A DNA stretch of 64,000 nt, taken from NCBI RefSeq assembly GCF_008935075.1, contig NZ_CP044545.1, forward strand, positions 2,793,587 through 2,857,586. The letters run 5' to 3'. Position numbers and translations under genes: made by a program. Below are positions 58,892 through 64,000 of the stretch, in pieces. Position 1 is the stretch's first letter, and every line of letters starts with the position of its first letter. This stretch comes from Pradoshia sp. D12. GTDB taxonomy: Bacteria; Bacillota; Bacilli; Bacillales; Pradoshiaceae. The notes under the pieces were generated by a model. The model saw nothing but the letters and a program-made list of their open reading frames with translations, had not been told where the DNA came from and searched no databases.

Positions 58892-59725
58892 TTACGCAGT
58901 CATTCTCCATTTCTTGATAAAAATTGTGATTAAAAGAATGATAATTGCCAATACAACGATTGTACCACCCGGAGCAAGATTTAAGTAATAGGATGTGAAT
59001 AATCCGCCTATTACAGCCAATTCTCCAAATAGAATGGAAATAAAAATGGTTTGTTTAAACCCCTTCGCTACTTTTAAGGCAGCCGCTACCGGTAAAGTCA
59101 TTAATGAAGAAACAAGCAGGACACCCACAATTCTCATAGAAATGGCAATGACCAAAGCAACGAGCACGATAAAGATAAAGTGAATCGCTTTAGCCGGTAT
59201 TCCGGAAGTTTTAGCATGCTCCTCATCAAAGGATAAAAGGAATAATTCTTTATATAAGAATATAACAATTGCGATAACAGCAATACTGATTGCCAAAACA
59301 ATCCATAAGTCTGTCCGACTTACCGCACTGACACTCCCAAATAAATATCCAAATAAATCAGTCGTGAAGCCATTAGCGAGCGAGATAAAAATCGCTCCCA
59401 ACCCTACTCCTCCGGAAAGAATGATTGGAATGGCAAGTTCCTGATAATGTTTATAGACGGAACGCAGTCGCTCTATAAAAAGCGATCCCGTTACCGAGAA
59501 GGCCATCCCCATATATAAAGGGTTGATAGGACCCAGTGCAGGCACTTCCTTACTTAGTAACAAACTGAATGCAATTCCAGTCAGGGTTACATGGCTAAGG
59601 GCATCTGCAATTAAGGAGAGTTTTCGAACTACAATAAATACACCCAACAGCGGAGCAATAATACCAATCACAATCCCCGCTAGAAAGGCATTTTGTAGAA
59701 ATTCATACTGAAACATTGATAACAT
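58892..59725 (-). CDS. znuB: Zinc ABC transporter permease
   Basis: 277 residues and about eight membrane helices of the ABC-3 family. [19 protein letters not shown] and [13 protein letters not shown] are conserved blocks. ATG follows GGAGG by seven bases. It starts 15 bases after znuC. No binding protein (znuA) gene is in this operon, so it must be encoded elsewhere. Confidence 0.92.
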   Translation of the reverse strand: MLSMFQYEFLQNAFLAGIVIGIIAPLLGVFIVVRKLSLIADALSHVTLTGIAFSLLLSKEVPALGPINPLYMGMAFSVTGSLFIERLRSVYKHYQELAIPIILSGGVGLGAIFISLANGFTTDLFGYLFGSVSAVSRTDLWIVLAISIAVIAIVIFLYKELFLLSFDEEHAKTSGIPAKAIHFIFIVLVALVIAISMRIVGVLLVSSLMTLPVAAALKVAKGFKQTIFISILFGELAVIGGLFTSYYLNLAPGGTIVVLAIIILLITIFIKKWRMTA

Positions 59726-59740
59726 ACTACTTCCTCCAAA

Positions 59741-60496
59741 TTAATGATCATGTGTTAATGTATAAACATCATGGCCATAAAAAGCTGACATATCCTTATC
59801 ATCTAAATGTTCATATTCACATGTATTCCCGTGAAAATGCAATTGTTTATTTAGACATGCAATATGAGTGACCTTTTCTGTAATGGTACCAGTATCGTGA
59901 GTAACCAAAATAAGTGTCAATCCAAGGTTACGGTTTAAATCGTAAAGCAGGTCATAAAAATTAGTAACATTCTTTACATCTACACCAACTGTAGGTTCAT
60001 CCAGTATTAACATAGCAGGATCGCTGACCAGTGCTCTTGCAATGAATACCCGTTGTTGCTGACCGCCCGATAATTCTCCAATTGGTCTTTTGATGAAATC
60101 CTGCATTCCTACTTCTTTGAGCGCTTTCACCACTTTTTGGCGATGAGTTTTATTATAGAAACGAAAAAGTCCTATTTTCTTCGTTAATCCGCTTGCTACA
60201 ACTTCTTCCACTGTAGCTGGGAAACCACTGTTAAAGGAATTGGCCTTTTGTGATACATAGCCAATTTTCTCCCAATGTTTAAATTTGTTTATTTTCTCAC
60301 CGAATAAGAAAATTTCTCCTTGCTGTACTTTATTTAATCCAAGCATCAGCTTCAGCAATGTTGATTTGCCAGAACCATTCGGTCCGACAATAGCGAGGAA
60401 ATCTCCATCCTTGACGGATAAATTAATATCTTCCAGAACGTTTTCTCTCTCATATTTATAAGTAACATGTTCAATTTTAATTAAGTCATTATTCAT
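59741..60496 (-). CDS. znuC: Zinc ABC transporter ATP-binding protein
   Basis: 251 residues. GPNGSGKSTLLKLMLGL (Walker A), [16 protein letters not shown] (signature), LILDEPTVGVD (Walker B), VTHDTG (switch). The end is rich in histidine (FYGHDVYTLTHDH). First gene of the operon, with the Zur box directly upstream. Confidence 0.92.
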   Translation of the reverse strand: MNNDLIKIEHVTYKYERENVLEDINLSVKDGDFLAIVGPNGSGKSTLLKLMLGLNKVQQGEIFLFGEKINKFKHWEKIGYVSQKANSFNSGFPATVEEVVASGLTKKIGLFRFYNKTHRQKVVKALKEVGMQDFIKRPIGELSGGQQQRVFIARALVSDPAMLILDEPTVGVDVKNVTNFYDLLYDLNRNLGLTLILVTHDTGTITEKVTHIACLNKQLHFHGNTCEYEHLDDKDMSAFYGHDVYTLTHDH

Positions 60497-60511
60497 AATC
60501 GGCCACCTGTT

Positions 60512-60532
60512 AATAAGAATGATTACGATTTA
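60512..60532 (-). promoter_or_regulatory. Zur box of znuC-znuB-zur
   Basis: Minus strand AAATCGTAATCATTCTTATT matches the Bacillus Zur consensus, an inverted repeat of TCGTAAT around one base, with a clear left half and a weaker right half. It lies 16 bases before the znuC ATG and just after the -10, where a repressor would block transcription. Confidence 0.88.
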
Positions 60533-60540
60533 CCTCAAGT

Positions 60541-60569
60541 AGTATACAGGACAATTTCAGTAAAGTAAA
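60541..60569 (-). promoter_or_regulatory. Promoter of znuC
   Basis: TTTACT, 17 bases, TATACT on the minus strand (60569 to 60541). The -35 is also one arm of the inverted repeat AGTAAA-CACA-TTTACT (60564-60579). Confidence 0.65.
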
Positions 60570-60643
60570 CACATTTACTTAATATTGTATAATTTAGTTC
60601 ATTTTTTTCTGTCCTTTTCATATGGTAAACATGGGGTGGTAAT

Positions 60644-60901
60644 TTGAAGCTATTTGAAAGCATTGTTAACTTAAAAATCAATCGTATCACTGCCAGTGAA
60701 TTGCTTGATTTTGCCGGGCAGAATGGTTTAACTTTAACAAAAACGGAAGCTGAGGAAATAACCAAACTAATCCGGGGGAAATCCGTTAATATTTTTGATC
60801 AGACTGAACGAAAACAGCTTTTAAAAAATATCGAGAAAATTACCGGTGCTGAGAAAGCGCAGAAAATCGAGAAAATATTTTATAGCATGATCGGAATTTA
60901 A
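60644..60901 (+). CDS. yqfT: DUF2624 family protein YqfT
   Basis: 85 residues, helical and basic (LFESIVNLKINRITASELL, LTKTEAEEITKLIRGK). It matches YqfT in size and position between znuC and nfo. TTG start with GGGGTGG four bases upstream. TATAAT at 60588-60593 may be its -10. Function unknown. Confidence 0.85.
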   Translation: MKLFESIVNLKINRITASELLDFAGQNGLTLTKTEAEEITKLIRGKSVNIFDQTERKQLLKNIEKITGAEKAQKIEKIFYSMIGI

Positions 60902-60926
60902 AAAGGAAGCAGTACATCTGTACTGC
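60902..60926 (-). terminator. Terminator after nfo
   Basis: GCAGTACA (60909-60916) pairs with TGTACTGC (60919-60926); the minus strand continues TTCCTTTTT. Confidence 0.75.
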
Positions 60927-60937
60927 TCCCCTTCTCT

Positions 60938-61834
60938 TTATACCGTTTGTCCAAGCATGGAAGCTTGAAAATCTACCCAAGCTCCATCTCTTAGCATATC
61001 AATTTCATGTTTATACGGTGCTTTTTTGTTTGTTTTATCCGTACCTACAAATGGAGTCTCCAATATTTTTGGTACAGAGCTTAATTGTGGATGATGGACA
61101 ATGTAATGAAGTGGCTGAAAACCAATCTTTCCATACCCGATATTTTCATGTCGGTCTTTTCTCATTCCACATTCATTTTTACTGTCATTAATATGCAGCA
61201 CTTTAATACGATCTACACCGACAGTTTTATCAAAATGATTTAAAACGCCATCAAAATCATTCACAATATCATAACCCGCATCATGCGTATGACAAGTATC
61301 AAAGCAAACACTCAGCTTATCATTGTGTGTAACTCCATCGATAATCATCGCTAATTCTTCAAAACTTCTTCCACACTCTGAGCCCTTGCCGGCCATCGTT
61401 TCTAATGCGATTTGGACTTTTTGATCAGGGGTAATGACTTCATTTAATCCCTCGATGATCTTTTTAATACCTACTTCTGAACCTTCTCCGACATGAGCAC
61501 CTGGATGCAATACAATTTGGTAGGCCCCCAGAGCTTCCGTCCGTTCGATTTCCGAACGAAGAAAATCAACACCCAATTGGAAAGTAGCGGGATTTACTGC
61601 GTTACCGATATTGATAATATAAGGAGCATGGACAACGATATCGCTCATTCCATTTTCCTCCATATGCAATAGACCTGCTGCAATATTTAAATCCTCGATT
61701 TTCTTTCTTCTTGTGTTTTGAGGAGCGCCTGTATAAATCATAAATGTATTGGCACCATAAGAAGTTGCTTCTTCACTTGCGCCTAAAAGCATTTTCTTTC
61801 CGCTCATGGAAACATGTGATCCAATTTTAAGCAT
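60938..61834 (-). CDS. nfo: Endonuclease IV (AP endonuclease)
   Basis: 298-residue TIM-barrel enzyme that cuts 5' of abasic sites. Zinc ligands lie in [37 protein letters not shown] and RHENIG. In B. subtilis Nfo acts in spores, which fits the splB gene in this window. It starts 14 bases after cshB ends and is probably co-transcribed. Confidence 0.94.
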   Translation of the reverse strand: MLKIGSHVSMSGKKMLLGASEEATSYGANTFMIYTGAPQNTRRKKIEDLNIAAGLLHMEENGMSDIVVHAPYIINIGNAVNPATFQLGVDFLRSEIERTEALGAYQIVLHPGAHVGEGSEVGIKKIIEGLNEVITPDQKVQIALETMAGKGSECGRSFEELAMIIDGVTHNDKLSVCFDTCHTHDAGYDIVNDFDGVLNHFDKTVGVDRIKVLHINDSKNECGMRKDRHENIGYGKIGFQPLHYIVHHPQLSSVPKILETPFVGTDKTNKKAPYKHEIDMLRDGAWVDFQASMLGQTV

Positions 61835-61848
61835 CCATTTGCCCCCTT

Positions 61849-63159
61849 TTATCTTTTCTTTAAGCGTCTTTCTCTCTTTTTGATTTTTTCTACTTCTGCT
61901 TTAACTTTCTTTTTATAGCCAGGCTTTACTTTACGTAAATGCTTAGAGAATTTACCATAATTCTTTACCTCACCGGCTGCTTTAGGTGAATTTTTACGTT
62001 TTTTACGCTTATTGCGGTCATCAATTTCAACCCATTCACCTTTTACTACGTCACGGTTGCTGAATGTTACACCCATGGATTCGAGTTTATTCAGAGCTTG
62101 ATCATCCTTCTCTTCATAAAGGGTAACAGCGACTCCGGACATACCTGCGCGCGCTGTACGGCCACAGCGATGGATATAGAAATCCAAGTCCTGAGGAAGT
62201 TCATAGTTAATCACATGACTTACACCTTCAATATCAATACCTCTTGCTGCTAGGTCTGTCGCTACAACATATTGATATTTAAGAGCATTAATCTCTTTCA
62301 TAACCCTTTTTCTTTCTCTTGCCGGTAAGTTACCGTGTAGTCTTCCTACCTGCAATCCCTTTTCAAGGAGGGCATCTGCCAGCTCATCTGCGTTTTGCTT
62401 TGTGTTAGCAAAAATAAGCACAAGGAAAGGATTTTGAAGTTCAATAATTGACTTAACCAATTGAACCTTGTCTCGGTGTCTAACAGGAACGAGAATGTGC
62501 TCCAATTTTTCTACAGACACTTTTGTCGGATCCACATGGATATGTTTCGGATTGTTCATATACTTTTTCAAGAATGGCTGTAGCTTTTCTGGAATTGTCG
62601 CAGAAAATACTAGCATTTGCAGCTTAGGAGCCATCCTTGAAGCGATTTTATCCACATCTTCCATAAATCCTAAATCAATCATTAAATCAGCTTCATCAAC
62701 TACTAAAATATCGGCAGAAAAAACACTCAACGCATTTTCTTCCGATAAATCTTTAATACGACCAGGTGTACCGATCACAAGCTGTGGTTGAACGGTGAGC
62801 TTGTCAATTGAACGTTGTTTATCTGTTCCACCTACATAGCTTTTTATATGAATTTGTTTATCTTCAGGAAATTTCTCATTCAAAGAAACAGCAGCTTTAT
62901 AAATTTGGGCCGCTAATTCTCTCGTCGGTGCCGTAATTACAGCCTGTACTTCCATCTTTTCCTGATTGATTTTAGCCATGATCGGCAATAGAAAAGAATG
63001 GGTTTTTCCAGTGCCAGTTTGTGACTGCCCTATAATACTCTTACCGCTAAATACAGCTGGAATGACTCTTTCCTGTATGATTGTCGGCTCCTTAAATCCT
63101 ACCTTCTCAACAGCTTCCAATACATATTCGGGTAACTTAAACATTTTAAATGAACTCAT
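61849..63159 (-). CDS. cshB: DEAD-box RNA helicase CshB
   Basis: 436 residues. [47 protein letters not shown] and [10 protein letters not shown] are the helicase motifs; the last 60 residues are Lys/Arg-rich ([20 protein letters not shown]), as in CshB. It unwinds RNA in ribosome assembly or cold growth. Only a weak ribosome binding site precedes the ATG. Confidence 0.92.
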   Translation of the reverse strand: MSSFKMFKLPEYVLEAVEKVGFKEPTIIQERVIPAVFSGKSIIGQSQTGTGKTHSFLLPIMAKINQEKMEVQAVITAPTRELAAQIYKAAVSLNEKFPEDKQIHIKSYVGGTDKQRSIDKLTVQPQLVIGTPGRIKDLSEENALSVFSADILVVDEADLMIDLGFMEDVDKIASRMAPKLQMLVFSATIPEKLQPFLKKYMNNPKHIHVDPTKVSVEKLEHILVPVRHRDKVQLVKSIIELQNPFLVLIFANTKQNADELADALLEKGLQVGRLHGNLPARERKRVMKEINALKYQYVVATDLAARGIDIEGVSHVINYELPQDLDFYIHRCGRTARAGMSGVAVTLYEEKDDQALNKLESMGVTFSNRDVVKGEWVEIDDRNKRKKRKNSPKAAGEVKNYGKFSKHLRKVKPGYKKKVKAEVEKIKKRERRLKKR

Positions 63160-63354
63160 TTTTTACCAACTTTCTGACATGCTTACAAGCTTTTTAGCAA
63201 CTATCCTTCTCATATTACCTTATGTGAAGGACTAATAACAAGTTTTTGTAGATTAAAAGCCTATTCTTTCATATATTCGCACTTTACCGTCCCTAACTGA
63301 CATATTCTATTATGGGAACTTAAGTAAAATATTGAATAGAAAGGAGGGTTAAAT

Positions 63355-63963
63355 ATGCCGCCTATGAGACCACCCATTTTCGGCCCGCCACGAGGACCAG
63401 GCTTTATCAGAGGTTCTGCCCCACCACAATTTAATACAAGAGGATTATTCGGTCCACCTATGCCAAGGAGAGGAATTCCTTTTGGAGCAGCAAGTGCTCC
63501 CAAGCAAGGAGGAGGATTTCTGGCTTCTTTGTTTGGCAGAGGAGGAGGTTCCGGCTTGGCACAGGGTGCCGGTACAGCTGCTAAAGCTGCCGGAGGAGGT
63601 TCCACTTTAACAAATTTTATGAACAGTACGCAAAAGGTGTTAGCAGCAGGGGAACGTGTGGTACCAATGGTTCGCCAAGTTCAGCAATATGGACCTTTAA
63701 TTAAAAATTTACCATCCATGTGGAAAATTTATCGGGGATTAAATGCAACTACAGCAGAAGATCAAGAAGAAGCTATCGATCAGGTCGACTCAAACATTTT
63801 GGAGTCATCCAACCATATAGAATCTTCAGCTTCTCTTAAAAGCTCTAAAAAGGAAAAGAATGATTCTAGCGAAATAGACTATTCACACGAGCTTCCTGGA
63901 AGCACAATAATAAAATCGAAACCTCAAAATGTGAAACCATCCCTGCCAAAGCTTTTCATCTAA
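63355..63963 (+). CDS. yqfQ: YqfQ/VrrA-type protein
   Basis: 202 residues. The N-terminal third is Pro/Gly/Phe-rich (MPPMRPPIFGPPRGPGF, FGPPMPRRGIPF), followed by glycine-rich segments and a helical middle (VVPMVRQVQQYGPLIKNLPS), then a polar Ser/Lys-rich tail. This is the YqfQ (VrrA-like) family, next to cshB as in B. subtilis. AAGGAGGG precedes the ATG. Function unknown; likely associated with the sporulating cell or spore. Confidence 0.88.
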   Translation: MPPMRPPIFGPPRGPGFIRGSAPPQFNTRGLFGPPMPRRGIPFGAASAPKQGGGFLASLFGRGGGSGLAQGAGTAAKAAGGGSTLTNFMNSTQKVLAAGERVVPMVRQVQQYGPLIKNLPSMWKIYRGLNATTAEDQEEAIDQVDSNILESSNHIESSASLKSSKKEKNDSSEIDYSHELPGSTIIKSKPQNVKPSLPKLFI

Positions 63964-63969
63964 CTATAC

Positions 63970-63994
63970 AGCGCCCCTAAAAGGAGCGCTTTTC
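63970..63994 (+). terminator. Terminator after yqfQ
   Basis: AGCGCCCC (63970-63977) pairs with GGAGCGCT (63983-63990) with one mismatch, then TTTT. Confidence 0.75.
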
Positions 63995-64000
63995 TACATA

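Noticed and set aside
63261-63605. 114-codon minus-strand frame opposite yqfQ
   Set aside because: Pro/Ala-rich shadow of the Gly/Pro-rich yqfQ reading frame.

Overview
The window is a low-GC stretch of a Bacillaceae chromosome. The evidence is the gene content and order: a spore photoproduct lyase, the comG competence operon, strong AAGGAGG-type ribosome binding sites, and long collinearity with the yqf-yqg-yqh region of Bacillus subtilis. It is not the B. subtilis group itself. It carries a class II (B12-dependent) ribonucleotide reductase, has one pstB followed by phoU, and lacks sinIR-tapA-sipW-tasA between yqhG and the com cluster. No tRNA, rRNA, insertion sequence, prophage or CRISPR array was seen.

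Layout. Positions 1-19.5 kb: splB and nrdJ (with paired NrdR-like boxes), rhodanese yqhL, then an accessory stretch. That stretch holds a DUF1836 protein, SDR oxidoreductases, a membrane-anchored nuclease with a repetitive linker, an NhaK-type antiporter, a P-loop kinase, a DbpA-type helicase, a GNAT acetyltransferase and several small or broken genes. 15.6-19.9 kb: the glycine cleavage operon gcvT-gcvPA-gcvPB behind a tandem glycine riboswitch with terminator. 20.3-23.3 kb: yqhH-yqhG, an orphan reading-frame remnant, then yqzE. 23.4-27.9 kb: aroK and comGG-comGA.

28.2-42.1 kb: a winged-helix regulator, yqgY, a MidA-like methyltransferase, yqgX, yqgW, yqgT, an 85-bp tandem-repeat array, a frameshifted DUF2332 gene, a NUDIX gene, glcK, yqgQ, rhomboid gluP, yqgO, ldh, a DUF92 gene, yqgN and rpmG. 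42.1-53 kb: unknown small genes, a LysE-type exporter, the phosphate operon pstS-pstC-pstA-pstB-phoU behind four PhoP-type repeats, pbpA and yqgE. 53-64 kb: sodA, yqgC, yqgB, yqfZ, ispG, yqfX, yqfW, the znuC-znuB-zur operon behind a Zur box, yqfT, nfo, cshB and yqfQ.

Most genes are core housekeeping. The least ordinary signals are the 85-bp array with an internal 11-bp period, a comGE that seems to lack any ATG/GTG/TTG start, the DUF2332 frameshift, a T-box-like core at the start of an unknown gene, a ribosome binding site buried in a terminator stem, and a coding remnant where the biofilm locus lies in B. subtilis. I did not find a convincing new multi-gene defence or mobile system. All identifications come from reading the translations and recalled family features; no database search was run.
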